This document shows positions 8,764 through 17,049 of a DNA stretch of 64,000 nt, piece by piece (position 1 is the stretch's first letter; each line of letters starts with the position of its first letter). Source of the DNA: JAZKJD01 sp040384585 (GTDB lineage Bacteria > Pseudomonadota > Gammaproteobacteria > Diplorickettsiales > Diplorickettsiaceae); assembly GCA_040384585.1 (NCBI GenBank), contig JAZKJD010000002.1, forward strand, positions 80,262 through 144,261. The letters are read 5' to 3'. The position numbers and the translations under genes are program-made. The notes under the pieces were generated by a model. That model worked only from the letters and a program-made list of their open reading frames with translations, ran no database searches and had not been told where the DNA came from.

Positions 8764-8842
8764 ATTGCAAGCGCGAAGCGCGCGGCAATCTAGGAAATAC
8801 TGGAAACTGGATGGCCACGCTCATGACATTCGTTCGCCATGA
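8764..8842. repeat. Dispersed repeat, family B, copy 2 (inverted)
   Basis: Reads ATTGCAAGCGCGAAGCGCG and later CTGGATGGCCACGCTCATGAC, the reverse complement of family B. It directly abuts the right end of the IS4 remnant and mirrors copy 1 on the left side. Confidence 0.7.
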
Positions 8843-8870
8843 CAGTGGTTTTTTATACTATTTTCTAGCA

Positions 8871-9797
8871 CTAAGCATTATTCTTACTTCTCATATTCGC
8901 AGAACTAATCATCGCCTGAAATTGCTGTAGTCGCGCCTGTGCAGATTGTGCGGCTTTTGAATCAGGATATTGTTGAATTATTTTTTTAAAGATATCTATC
9001 GCACTTGCTTTTTCTCCTTTGGCAAAATAAGCCAAACCTAATTGCAACAGTGCGTCGGGAATACGTGCATCTAGCGGATAATGCGTGACAAAATGATTAA
9101 ATCGCGTAATCGACTGTTCAGGTTGACCTTGTAGCAGATAGAGCTGACCTAAAAAATAATTGGCGTTTGCTTGATTAATGTCAGCAGGATATTTTTTTAT
9201 AAAAACTTCAAAGCTTTCCGTAGCAGTCGCATACTGTTTATTTTTTAAAAATTGAAAAGCGGTTTGATACGCGCGTTCACCTGCCGCCGTAGGAAGGCTT
9301 GTAGAAGAAACAGGCGTGCGATTTGAAGCAGAATACTTTGCTGCATTGGACCGTTCTAACGCGCTTCCCTGTGTTTGTATAGGAAGAGATGACTTAGATT
9401 TGATGGGTAAGCTATCGGGGGCGGAGTCTTGCCTTTGCGTTAGTCGTTTATCCAATGCTTGATATTGACTACGCACTTGCTCTTCTAATAATTGTAAGCG
9501 ATGTTGTTGTTCTTCTATTCTTCCACGCAATGCTTGCATCTGTTGGTTAAGGTCATCCATTTGCACTAATAAGGGATTTAAATTAGAGATTTGGTGTTCT
9601 AAAATAGCCGTGCGTTGTTCAAGCGAAAACGAAGCCAGATTCATTGTTGCAGAATTATTAGAACTTCTCTGGTTACTATTGGTAGACGCTGATCGATTAT
9701 CAGCATCATTATAGGCATCCTCTACGGGCGCTATCGCATAAGCGAGGGAATATAAACTGAAACTGACTAGCAAAATACTCAATTTAATAAATCGCAT
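8871..9797 (-). CDS. cpoB: Cell division coordinator CpoB (Tol-Pal associated, YbgF)
   Basis: Periplasmic protein that links peptidoglycan synthesis to Tol-driven outer-membrane constriction. The 308 residues start with a signal peptide (MRFIKLSILLVSFSLYSLAYA). A polar linker and a coiled-coil stretch rich in Gln/Leu (about 60-115; TolA-binding trimerisation region in E. coli) follow. The C-terminal third holds tetratricopeptide-type repeats from AYQTAFQFLKNKQYATA to the end, with the usual spacing of Tyr, Gly and Pro. It is last in the tolB-pal-cpoB group, 17 bases after pal on the minus strand. The Ser/Asn-rich linker (residues 30-50) is longer than I would expect. Confidence 0.92.
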   Translation of the reverse strand: MRFIKLSILLVSFSLYSLAYAIAPVEDAYNDADNRSASTNSNQRSSNNSATMNLASFSLEQRTAILEHQISNLNPLLVQMDDLNQQMQALRGRIEEQQHRLQLLEEQVRSQYQALDKRLTQRQDSAPDSLPIKSKSSLPIQTQGSALERSNAAKYSASNRTPVSSTSLPTAAGERAYQTAFQFLKNKQYATATESFEVFIKKYPADINQANANYFLGQLYLLQGQPEQSITRFNHFVTHYPLDARIPDALLQLGLAYFAKGEKASAIDIFKKIIQQYPDSKAAQSAQARLQQFQAMISSANMRSKNNA

Positions 9798-9814
9798 CGC
9801 TTACGTTCCTAAGT

Positions 9815-10363
9815 TTACTCTTTATCAGTAATAATTGGATTTTGATACTGTAAATTAGCGCGACGGTTTTTTGCGTAATCTTCTTCGTAGTGACCAAACG
9901 CCACCGGTTTTTCTGAACCGTAACTGACCGTCAATATTTGATTCTTATTAACCCCATTCGATTGTAAAAAATTTGAAACACTCAGCGCCCGCCGTTGACC
10001 CAAACCAATATTGTATTCTCGGCTACCCCTCTCATCCGTGTTGCCTGCTATCAAGATTTTTTCTTGTGGATGACTAATGAGGTAGTGCGCTTGCACCCTA
10101 AGAGAAGCCACATCCGTAGCTTGAATTGCGCTTTGATCAAAATTAAAATAGTACGTTTGGTTTCCTACCTTGAGAGGATTGATAGGCTTGCCATCATTAT
10201 CAAAACGAGCGACATCCCCCGCCCCACTCAAGCTTGCCTGATCGGATGTTTGGCCATTATTAAGATTTCCCCCCTCTAAGCCATCTTGTCCCGTTGAACA
10301 CGCGGCTAAAATAAAAAAACCTATGCTAATAGTAATTATTTTTAAGATTTTTTTGATTAACAT
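9815..10363 (-). CDS. pal: Peptidoglycan-associated lipoprotein Pal
   Basis: Outer-membrane lipoprotein that binds peptidoglycan and TolB. I use the ATG at 10363 (MLIKKILKII), which follows AGGA at a usable distance. The open frame upstream to 10468 lies inside tolB and is not needed. The lipobox is LAAC with lipidated Cys22. The OmpA-type peptidoglycan-binding domain covers about 70-175, with YFNFDQSAI, the ligand-binding segment NTDERGSREYN, and LGQRRALSV. The 182 residues are slightly longer than E. coli Pal because of a polar linker after the cysteine. It sits 28 bases after tolB and before cpoB. Confidence 0.95.
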   Translation of the reverse strand: MLIKKILKIITISIGFFILAACSTGQDGLEGGNLNNGQTSDQASLSGAGDVARFDNDGKPINPLKVGNQTYYFNFDQSAIQATDVASLRVQAHYLISHPQEKILIAGNTDERGSREYNIGLGQRRALSVSNFLQSNGVNKNQILTVSYGSEKPVAFGHYEEDYAKNRRANLQYQNPIITDKE

Positions 10364-10391
10364 CATTATCCTCACTAATGTAATAACATTT

Positions 10392-11693
10392 TTATGATAA
10401 AAGAGGTGACCAGGTAGGATCTTGCACGTCACCTTCTGGTGTTGGTAAACGCAAACTGATTCGACCATCCACTGACACCATCCCTAACAAACCTTGTTTT
10501 TTGGGTTTAGATTCATATAGCACCATTTGACCATTAGGTGAAAAACTCGGTGATGCAGCATAACCTGAATGGGTCAATATCTGTAAGGGTTCTTCATCAC
10601 CTAGATCTTGCACCGCTATATTATACGATCCTTGTTCACGATTGAGTACTACTATCCTCTTTCCATCCGAGGAGAAAGAAGCGCGTGCATTATAACTCCC
10701 ATCAAAGGTAAGCCGTTGAATGATACCCGACTGAATAGTAATCTGATAGATTTGTGGTCCGCCGCCTCTATCTGAGGTAAATAATAACGACTGGCCATCC
10801 GGTGACCAACTAGGTTCCGTATCGATGGAAAGTCCATTCGTGATTTGCGTTAACTTTTTGCTCTCCAATTTCATCAGATAAATTTTTGGCGCTGCTGAAT
10901 CTTTTGACAAGGCTAATGCTAAGGTTTTATCATCCGGCGACCAAGCGGGTGCGCCATTGATACCCGGATAGCTGCTGACAAGCACACGTTCACCGCTGCT
11001 GACTGTTTGTATATAGACATGAGGCAACACTTTTTCAAACGAAACATAGGCAATTCGTTTTCCATCATGTGACCAAGCGGGAGACATAATCGGTTGTGTG
11101 GAAGTTAATAAAGGTTTGGCGTTATATCCATCCATATCCGCGACTTGTAAACTGTATAAGCGACGGTGATTAGGTTGATGCGACACTAGCACATAAGCAA
11201 TCCGCGTAGAAAAAATCCCTCTGACACCGGTTAATTTTTCATAAATAAGATCACTGATGTGATGTGCTAAGCGGCGTAACTGCGGATTGTTTACCGTAAA
11301 CTCCTGTTGAAGTAAGGTTTGATTGCTTCCCTGCGCAACGTTGACTAATGCAAATCGAACCCGAAATTGTCCTTTATCTAGCGCTTGTAGTTGCCCAACA
11401 ACGATATCATCTATGTGTTTTTTACGCCAATAAGAAGCAGAAATTTGCTGAGGCGTATAGGATGATGAATGTATCGGCGTAAATACCTTAAACTGTCCGC
11501 TATGGTTTAAATCTTCTTTTATAATAGTACTGACGTCACTGTTTTTATCTACGCTAGCCGATCCAGAAAAAGCAATCACAGCAATGGGTAATTGATTAAA
11601 AACCCCTTCTGTTAATTCTAAATTCAGTGCCGCGTAGGCCGGCGATATCAATAAATTTATTAAAAATACAATGATTGTTAATTGAATTCTCAC
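10392..11693 (-). CDS. tolB: Tol-Pal system beta-propeller protein TolB
   Basis: Periplasmic component that shuttles between Pal and TolA. The start is GTG at 11693, strongly supported by AGGAG six bases upstream. Residues 1-21 form a signal peptide (cleavage after AYA). The N-terminal alpha/beta domain covers about 25-160, with ISDLIYEKLTGVRGIFSTRIAYV. The C-terminal six-bladed propeller is visible as repeated PAWSxDGKRIAYVS-type blade motifs (PAWSHDGK, PAWSPDDK, PSWSPDGQ, ASFSSDGK, PSFSPNGQ, PTWSP). Its 433 residues are the usual length. It is separated from tolA by an MFS gene on the same strand and two small plus-strand genes. Confidence 0.96.
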   Translation of the reverse strand: MRIQLTIIVFLINLLISPAYAALNLELTEGVFNQLPIAVIAFSGSASVDKNSDVSTIIKEDLNHSGQFKVFTPIHSSSYTPQQISASYWRKKHIDDIVVGQLQALDKGQFRVRFALVNVAQGSNQTLLQQEFTVNNPQLRRLAHHISDLIYEKLTGVRGIFSTRIAYVLVSHQPNHRRLYSLQVADMDGYNAKPLLTSTQPIMSPAWSHDGKRIAYVSFEKVLPHVYIQTVSSGERVLVSSYPGINGAPAWSPDDKTLALALSKDSAAPKIYLMKLESKKLTQITNGLSIDTEPSWSPDGQSLLFTSDRGGGPQIYQITIQSGIIQRLTFDGSYNARASFSSDGKRIVVLNREQGSYNIAVQDLGDEEPLQILTHSGYAASPSFSPNGQMVLYESKPKKQGLLGMVSVDGRISLRLPTPEGDVQDPTWSPLLS

Positions 11694-11716
11694 TTGAATC
11701 TCCTAAAGAAACATTT

Positions 11717-13006
11717 TTACTTTCGTTGGCAATAGGTTTCTTTAATCCCAAATGCGACTAACACTGCAAGCAGTAAACTGCTGAGTAAAACCAGTAACGC
11801 CGAATGAAAGTCGGAAGCCGAGTAAACGGCTAAGCCGTTCTCTAGTGTACCATCCCAATTTTTTTCTAATAGCCACCCGATGAGGGGTTGAAACCCTGCG
11901 CCTATTAATACAGATGCCATATTAGCAAATGCAACAGAGGTACCGGATATGGCATGTGAATTAATCTCAGAGGCGACCGCATAAGCCGTAGCCACGCCGG
12001 TATTGGCTAAACCATATAAAAATAACAAGCTAAATAAAAGCATTAGTGGTAAATGCGGCACGAGTAAAATAAGACTAGCCAATAATAAGCTTAAAAAAGC
12101 CGATAGGATGAGCACAATTTTTCGTCGTTTTATCCGATCAGAAATCCAACCGCTTACAGGGCCACCGATGGCCCAGCCAATGAAGATCAAGCCAACGGCC
12201 ATCGCAGCAATTTCATTGCTTAGATGGTAGGTTTGTCGAAAAAATTTAACTCCCCACAATTCAGCCAGTGCGGCCGTTGGCGCATAGAGAAGCCCTGCAA
12301 ATAAAGCATTCCACCAACTCTGTGGATTCTTTAACACCTGGACAATTCCTGACCACGGAGAATGCAGAAAGTTTTTTTTAATAGATGTTTTAGGCGTTTC
12401 AAGACGATCGCGTACGACGATCGCGATAACAAGTGCTAATAACATCATGAACCCTGCAATGAGAAACAAAGTTGCACGCCAGCCAATATGAACAACTAAA
12501 TAAGCCATAGGCATTTGCCCTACTGCAGCACCTAACATCCCTACAGCTTGTGTTAAACCAGCGAGCAAGCCAAACTGCCGGGCTGGAAACCAAACCGAAG
12601 CAATTTTTAATGCCCCTACAAAAGCAAAGGCCGCACCAAACCCCATCAGTAAGCGAGCAAAAGCAGCCTCTGGTAATTGAGTAGAGAGGCCGAAAATAAG
12701 ACAAGCCATGGCACAAATTAAAATCATGATTGCTAATAGCCAGCGTAGACTAAAGCGATCGATTAATATTCCTACTGGAATTTGCATGCCGACATAGGCG
12801 TAATAAAAAAAAGCCGATAAACTACCTAAGGCTAGCGCTTGGACTTTAAAATCACGCATTAGCGAATCAATCATGACGCCCGGCGCTACTCTTGCAAAAT
12901 ACTCAATAAAAAAAGCGCTAGCCGCTAATCCCCATATCAACCAAGGATAGTAGGAATTTTTTAGCCATCTCTGCGTAAAGCGATGGGGTAACATAGGATA
13001 TGTCAT
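11717..13006 (-). CDS. Major facilitator superfamily transporter
   Basis: A 429-residue inner-membrane transporter with 12 predicted helices in two halves separated by a cytoplasmic loop (VVRDRLETPKTSIKKN, about residue 205). The first-half loop motif GILIDRFSLRW and the second-half GWISDRIKRRK match the MFS G-x-x-x-D-R-x-x-R/K motif. The substrate is not evident; related Legionellales proteins are annotated as sugar-phosphate, metabolite or amino-acid carriers. It lies 24 bases upstream of tolB on the same strand, so tolB may be co-transcribed with it, an unusual position for an MFS gene. Nothing is truncated. Confidence 0.88.
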   Translation of the reverse strand: MTYPMLPHRFTQRWLKNSYYPWLIWGLAASAFFIEYFARVAPGVMIDSLMRDFKVQALALGSLSAFFYYAYVGMQIPVGILIDRFSLRWLLAIMILICAMACLIFGLSTQLPEAAFARLLMGFGAAFAFVGALKIASVWFPARQFGLLAGLTQAVGMLGAAVGQMPMAYLVVHIGWRATLFLIAGFMMLLALVIAIVVRDRLETPKTSIKKNFLHSPWSGIVQVLKNPQSWWNALFAGLLYAPTAALAELWGVKFFRQTYHLSNEIAAMAVGLIFIGWAIGGPVSGWISDRIKRRKIVLILSAFLSLLLASLILLVPHLPLMLLFSLLFLYGLANTGVATAYAVASEINSHAISGTSVAFANMASVLIGAGFQPLIGWLLEKNWDGTLENGLAVYSASDFHSALLVLLSSLLLAVLVAFGIKETYCQRK

Positions 13007-13056
13007 AGCATTTTTAGATGAAGTTACGTATAGTTATTATAATTATTAAGAGATGC

Positions 13057-13094
13057 TTGTCGTTGTTTTAATGAAATGCTTATAATATAAGCAT
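13057..13094 (+). promoter_or_regulatory. Promoter with operator-like palindrome for the small gene pair
   Basis: TTGTCG (13057-13062) and a perfect TATAAT (13081-13086) are 18 bases apart. The -10 box is embedded in a perfect 8-bp inverted repeat, ATGCTTAT-AAT-ATAAGCAT (13076-13094). This is the layout expected for a repressor site covering a promoter. Translation starts about 50 bases downstream at 13145. Confidence 0.5.
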
Positions 13095-13144
13095 ACTGAC
13101 TTAAAATGTGTAAGTAAAAAAATAATAGTTACAGAAGACTTCGC

Positions 13145-13357
13145 ATGTTGGAATGGATAGAAAAGGCTCTTGATCTCAAAGCCCTAAAGGAAGATTTTAG
13201 AAAGATTGGAGTTAATTTTATTACTGCAGGCATCGTTGGCGTATTTATAAACCACTATACCGGTAATAATTATGCAGCGATATTTTTAACTTCTATAGCA
13301 CTGACATCAATAGGCGTGGTATCCCTGTATCTTGGCTTACTAAGAAGAAATAAATAA
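13145..13357 (+). CDS. Small membrane protein, 70 residues
   Basis: The first of two tiny plus-strand genes between tolA and the MFS gene. An amphipathic, charged N-terminus (MLEWIEKALDLKALKEDFRK) is followed by two hydrophobic stretches (about 22-36 and 43-66) and a basic end (LLRRNK), so an inner-membrane protein is likely. Its TAA stop shares a base with the ATG of the next gene (TAATG), which indicates translational coupling. A plausible promoter with a palindrome over its -10 box lies upstream. I do not recognise a family; its size and coupling would fit a small regulatory membrane protein, but no function is shown by the sequence. Confidence 0.65.
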   Translation: MLEWIEKALDLKALKEDFRKIGVNFITAGIVGVFINHYTGNNYAAIFLTSIALTSIGVVSLYLGLLRRNK

Positions 13358-13491
13358 TGAAAACTTTTTTATCATTTTTACCACTTATCATCGCAGTCCT
13401 AGGATTAGGATTTGGTGCCGTATTGATCGTTGACGATATGATAAGGCATTCAAAAGCTGGTAAGAAAAAGATATTAATTAAGAGTAAATAA
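13357..13491 (+). CDS. Small membrane protein, 44 residues
   Basis: Starts MKTFLSFLPLIIAVLG with ATG overlapping the stop of the preceding gene by one base. One hydrophobic helix (about residues 4-25, glycine-containing) is followed by a short basic tail (MIRHSKAGKKKILIKSK). The coding evidence is the TAATG overlap, the coherent membrane-plus-basic-tail pattern, and the shared operon with the 70-residue membrane gene. The pair resembles two-component small membrane proteins in general layout only; no known toxin-antitoxin or stress peptide is recognised. Confidence 0.55.
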   Translation: MKTFLSFLPLIIAVLGLGFGAVLIVDDMIRHSKAGKKKILIKSK

Positions 13492-13577
13492 TAAGTTTTT
13501 GTTTCTTGCATGTTCTGTAGGGACAAAAATAAGAGAGAGCGTACCGCCGTACAAATTTTTTGAGATTAAATAATTTT

Positions 13578-14441
13578 TCATTGCGTAATAACGCCTTCCG
13601 GTCGTACCGTCAGATTAATTTGTCGAAAAGTATTAAATAAAGCGGTGTTTTTTGGAACCGGTAATGGGGATGCTTTATAAACAGCCGTTTGTGCGGATCG
13701 ATCTAACACCGAATTACCACTACTTTTTACCACAATAACCTCTAGCACCATACCTCCTGGCGCAAGATGCACCGCCAATTTTGTTTCTAAATGTTTATTA
13801 AGCTTAGGTGGCACGATCCATTGCTGTGCAATTGACTGCAGAATTAAATGTCGATATTTATCGGTGGTTGCTGCGTTGCGTGCTGCGATTTGCTGTTGTT
13901 GTGCCAGCATATTGACTTCTTCTTGCAAGAGTTTCTGTACATTTTTCTCTGCCATTTTTAAAGACCTTGGCGATAAGAGATGCCTGGTATTTTTTTCTTT
14001 TACAATGGATGGTTTATGAACAACGGCCTTATCTAAAGGCGATTTTTTGATAGCCACAGTATTTTTTACGCGAGGATTTTTTACGCGTGATTTCGCAACA
14101 ATAGGAGTCGTAGCTCTGGGTATTTTTGGCGGTTTTTTTTCTTTAATTGCTAACACTACTGGACTTTTCTCTATTAATTCTGGTTTTATCACCACTTTTT
14201 TATCTATTTTCGGTATCAATTTTGTTTTTTCTTCTTTAAGCGAATCCGATATTGGCAGTTGAGGGATAGCGATAGCCGTCGCATGAATAATCGCTAACGT
14301 AGGGATAGTGGTTAAGAACAGAGGCTTAGCGGAATAGCGAAGTGTTAGAAATAAGGCAGAAAATAATAAAATATGAAATAGCGTGGCAAGTAATAAGGTG
14401 AAACGATAACTTTCTTTTCGATTCACAGGATAAGGCTTCAT
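13578..14441 (-). CDS. tolA: Tol-Pal energy-transducing protein TolA
   Basis: Inner-membrane protein that spans the periplasm and connects the TolQR motor to TolB/Pal. Of 287 residues, about 16-38 form the single N-terminal membrane anchor (FTLLLATLFHILLFSALFLTL). The middle (about 70-190) is rich in Lys, Pro, Val and Ile, then Gln/Ala-rich. The C-terminal TonB-like domain ends the protein, with LHLAPGG-type LAVHLAPGGMVLEVIVVKSSGN and AVYKASPLPVP. The central region is less alanine-rich than in E. coli and shorter. It follows tolR by nine bases on the same strand. Confidence 0.9.
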   Translation of the reverse strand: MKPYPVNRKESYRFTLLLATLFHILLFSALFLTLRYSAKPLFLTTIPTLAIIHATAIAIPQLPISDSLKEEKTKLIPKIDKKVVIKPELIEKSPVVLAIKEKKPPKIPRATTPIVAKSRVKNPRVKNTVAIKKSPLDKAVVHKPSIVKEKNTRHLLSPRSLKMAEKNVQKLLQEEVNMLAQQQQIAARNAATTDKYRHLILQSIAQQWIVPPKLNKHLETKLAVHLAPGGMVLEVIVVKSSGNSVLDRSAQTAVYKASPLPVPKNTALFNTFRQINLTVRPEGVITQ

Positions 14442-14450
14442 TGCTTAAGC

Positions 14451-14918
14451 TTATCGGAGAGTATTCTTAAGTGTGCTAGGACGAGATTCCGTTATCAACC
14501 CGATAGTAACGGCGCCAGCTTTCTGTAATAAAACCATGGCACTAACGACTTTGCCATAATTAACGTTCTTATCGCCTTTCACAAAAACTTGGCGTATCTG
14601 CTTTTTTTGTTCTGCCGCTTGTAATTGTTGACGAACTTCTTGACTCAATTGTGTTTCATCGAGTGTGACTTCAGGATGGGTCGCCGTATTGAGATAAAAA
14701 TGGCCTTCACGATCGACAGAAACAATCAAGGGTTCCTGCGATTTGGCGATGGCTTGTGCTTGCGCCTTGGGTAAATTAACTTTAATACCCTGGGATAATA
14801 AAGGTGTTGTCACCATAAAAATAACCAGCAGTACCAACATGACATCGATATAAGGAACGACGTTTATCTCTGCTAACGGTCCCTTGTGACGTTGGTGTCG
14901 GGACTTATTGTGGAACAT
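14451..14918 (-). CDS. tolR: Tol-Pal motor subunit TolR
   Basis: Part of the proton-driven TolQR motor in the inner membrane. I start at the ATG at 14918 (MFHNKSRHQRHKG), which has a GGAA ribosome site, overlaps tolQ by 14 bases, and gives 155 residues. The open frame above it to 15047 lies in tolQ. The single helix YIDVMLVLLVIFMVTTPLL carries the conserved proton-path Asp25. The periplasmic domain follows, with the Gly-Ile-Lys-Val-x-Leu-Pro segment and SVDREGHFYLN. ExbD is the close paralogue, but gene order makes TolR the better name. Confidence 0.95.
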   Translation of the reverse strand: MFHNKSRHQRHKGPLAEINVVPYIDVMLVLLVIFMVTTPLLSQGIKVNLPKAQAQAIAKSQEPLIVSVDREGHFYLNTATHPEVTLDETQLSQEVRQQLQAAEQKKQIRQVFVKGDKNVNYGKVVSAMVLLQKAGAVTIGLITESRPSTLKNTLR

Positions 14919-15603
14919 AATTATTTCCGTGAATTTGTCGATACAAAATATTGGAAAATTCTTCTTGGAAGGTATGGTACTGATGGAGTAACTGTTGAAT
15001 TTGATTCGCGTAGCGGTTATAAAAAATAACCGCCGGAATTGCCACAAACAAACCCATGGCGGTTGCCACCAAGGCTTCAGAAATGCCCGGCGCTACCATG
15101 GCGATCGTCGCCGTTTGTTGCGAAGCCGATAAGGCTTGAAAGGAGGTCATAATTCCCCACACCGTCCCAAAGAGACCAATATACGGACTGGTTGAACCTA
15201 ATGTCGCTAAGAAATCTAAATGCTTTTCCAGCTGTTGGTGTTGTCTAGCATAAGCGATGCGCATAGCGCGCTGTACACCTTCCATGATAATCGCAGGCTT
15301 CTCGCCAACCTGCTTGTGTAGACGAACAAATTCACGAAAACCGGCATAAAAAATAGTGGCGATTCCCTCATGCTCGTCTGCACTTTGCTTTAATTCGATA
15401 TAGAGTTTGCTTAAATCCAGTCCCGAGCAAAATTTTTCTTCAAATTGTCCGATCGCAGCTTTTGTCCGTCTCAGAAAAAATCCACGCTGTAAAATAATGG
15501 ACCAGGATAGAATGGATGCAAACAGTAGTAGCAGCATAATCAATTTTACAATTAGGCTGGCTTGTGCAAAATAATCCCACAACGATGGATCGACGGTAGG
15601 CAT
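14905..15603 (-). CDS. tolQ: Tol-Pal motor subunit TolQ
   Basis: Stator-type inner-membrane subunit of the TolQR motor. Its 232 residues contain three helices: about 15-38 (LIVKLIMLLLLFASILSWSII), about 135-160 (STSPYIGLFGTVWGIMTSF) and about 170-195 (APGISEALVATAMGLFVAIPAVIFYN). The last two are the signature of the TolQ/ExbB/MotA family. The gene lies 40 bases after ruvB and overlaps tolR by 14 bases. The thioesterase ybgC that often precedes tolQ is not here; ruvB takes that place. Confidence 0.96.
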   Translation of the reverse strand: MPTVDPSLWDYFAQASLIVKLIMLLLLFASILSWSIILQRGFFLRRTKAAIGQFEEKFCSGLDLSKLYIELKQSADEHEGIATIFYAGFREFVRLHKQVGEKPAIIMEGVQRAMRIAYARQHQQLEKHLDFLATLGSTSPYIGLFGTVWGIMTSFQALSASQQTATIAMVAPGISEALVATAMGLFVAIPAVIFYNRYANQIQQLLHQYHTFQEEFSNILYRQIHGNNYVPQ

Positions 15604-15643
15604 GGCGAATCCTTAATGGTAACTCATTTAAATTTGAATAAAG

Positions 15644-16702
15644 TTATTTAATTATCTTATCAGAAAAATCAAAAAGGGGTTGTTTTTGACCATTGAAATG
15701 TTTAGGAAGTGCAAGACCAAAATGTAAATACGTTTGTTTGGTGGCAATGCGACCCCGTGGCGTACGCATCATAAAGCCTTGTTGGATCAAATAAGGTTCT
15801 ACGACTTCTTCAATCGTATCACGTTCTTCACCAATGGCAGCGGCTAAGCTATCTAATCCTACCGGTCCACCATCAAATTTTTCAATCAAACTCAGTAATA
15901 GTTTACGATCTTGTTGATCAAAACCCTGTCTATCGACTTCCAATAAATCTAAAGCTTGCGAAGCCAGTGTGGTTTCTATGTTGCCATCGGCTTTGACTTC
16001 CGCAAAGTCCCGGACACGGCGTAATAAGCGATTCGCAATACGCGGCGTACCCCGTGCGCGCTTAGCGATTTCCATGGCACCACTCTTTTCAATACTAACG
16101 CCTAAAATTTGTGCTGAGCGCATGACAATTCGACAAAGGTCATCGATACGATAAAATTCTAAGCGCTGTACGATGCCAAATCGATCACGCAGTGGTGAGG
16201 TTAATAATCCTGCACGTGTAGTGGCTCCGACTAAGGTAAAGGATGGCAAATCTAGCTTAATAGAACGTGCGGCAGGACCCTCACCTATCATAATATCTAA
16301 CTGATAATCCTCTAGCGCGGGATAAAGTATTTCTTCTACCACTGGGCTTAAACGATGTATTTCGTCGATAAATAAGACTTCTCTTGCTTCCAGATGGGTT
16401 AATAAGGCGGCTAAATCACCTGCTCTTTCTAAAATAGGTCCGGATGTTTGTTTTAGTGATACATTCATTTCATGGGCAATAATATGTGCCAAGGTGGTTT
16501 TTCCTAAGCCTGGCGGGCCCACAATCAGTACATGATCCAAGGCCTCGCCTCGCGCACGCGCGGCAGTAATAAAAAGTTCCATTTGCTGACAGACAGAGGC
16601 TTGACCTAGATAGTCAGTCAAGGCCAAAGGACGTATACGCGGCGTTAGTTTTTCATCTTCCGATGATTTTTTTGCTGTGATAATTCTGTCAGATAGTGAC
16701 AT
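15644..16702 (-). CDS. ruvB: Holliday junction branch-migration ATPase RuvB
   Basis: Hexameric AAA+ helicase motor that drives branch migration together with RuvA. From the ATG at 16702 (MSLSDRIITAKK) the protein has 352 residues and aligns with family N-termini; the upstream frame to 16744 adds 14 unlikely residues. Walker A GPPGLGKTT is at 62-70, Walker B LFIDEIHR includes D113 and E114, and ATTRAGLLTSPLRDRFG (sensor and arginine finger) and the winged-helix end RTPRGR are all present. No strong ribosome site is visible. It is separated from ruvA-ruvC by the plus-strand amidase gene, which breaks the common ruvCAB order. tolQ follows. Confidence 0.96.
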   Translation of the reverse strand: MSLSDRIITAKKSSEDEKLTPRIRPLALTDYLGQASVCQQMELFITAARARGEALDHVLIVGPPGLGKTTLAHIIAHEMNVSLKQTSGPILERAGDLAALLTHLEAREVLFIDEIHRLSPVVEEILYPALEDYQLDIMIGEGPAARSIKLDLPSFTLVGATTRAGLLTSPLRDRFGIVQRLEFYRIDDLCRIVMRSAQILGVSIEKSGAMEIAKRARGTPRIANRLLRRVRDFAEVKADGNIETTLASQALDLLEVDRQGFDQQDRKLLLSLIEKFDGGPVGLDSLAAAIGEERDTIEEVVEPYLIQQGFMMRTPRGRIATKQTYLHFGLALPKHFNGQKQPLFDFSDKIIK

Positions 16703-16798
16703 AGTACGGTTATCAAAGATTGAAAATGCTATAAAACAATACAATCATTATTAGCGAACTCGTTAATTTTTTGCAAGGTAATTTAAAGTCTGCAATGA

Positions 16799-16935
16799 CT
16801 CTGCACAGTACAAAAATTAAAAAGCGGCAGGGGTGACAGTGAATGCAACTTCTTTTTGCGGCGAAAGCCAGCAAAAAAAGTGCATTCGCTGGCAGGCCCC
16901 GTGCCAACCATTTTTTTGTAGTGTGTAGCGCTGCA
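16799..16935. repeat. Dispersed palindromic repeat, family A, copy 2 (inverted)
   Basis: The longest copy, in opposite orientation to copy 1. It holds GAATGCAACTTCTTTTTG and CAAAAAAAGTGCATTC as complementary arms around GCGGCGAAAGCCAG, with both CTCTGCACAGTACAAAAA and TTTTTTTGTAGTGTGTAGCG ends. It occupies most of the 347-base gap between ruvB and the amidase gene; the rest of that gap is AT-rich promoter sequence. A 64-codon open frame crosses it and is judged an artefact. Confidence 0.8.
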
Positions 16936-16978
16936 ATTACACAATATAGTTTGTACAGTTAATTAATTTATACTTTTT

Positions 16979-17007
16979 TTGATTAAAAAATAATATTAGA
17001 ATATAAT
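16979..17007 (+). promoter_or_regulatory. Sigma-70-like promoter of the amidase gene
   Basis: TTGATT (16979-16984) and a perfect TATAAT (17002-17007) are 17 bases apart in a very AT-rich stretch, 43 bases before the ATG at 17050. The ribosome site AGGGGG lies just upstream of that ATG. Confidence 0.5.
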
Positions 17008-17049
17008 TTTAAGAATTAATTAATAAAGTTAAAAAATACAGGGGGCAAT

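Noticed and set aside
10364..10468. Upstream extension of the Pal frame
   Set aside because: It lies inside tolB, and the lipoprotein signal begins at the internal ATG with a ribosome site.
13541..13552. GTACCGCCGTAC-type palindrome as a terminator after tolA
   Set aside because: The stem is very short and no T-run follows it on the tolA strand.
16713..16907. Minus-strand 64-codon frame upstream of ruvB
   Set aside because: It runs through the family A repeat copy and has no ribosome site; the same kind of frame appears because the palindrome is stop-poor.
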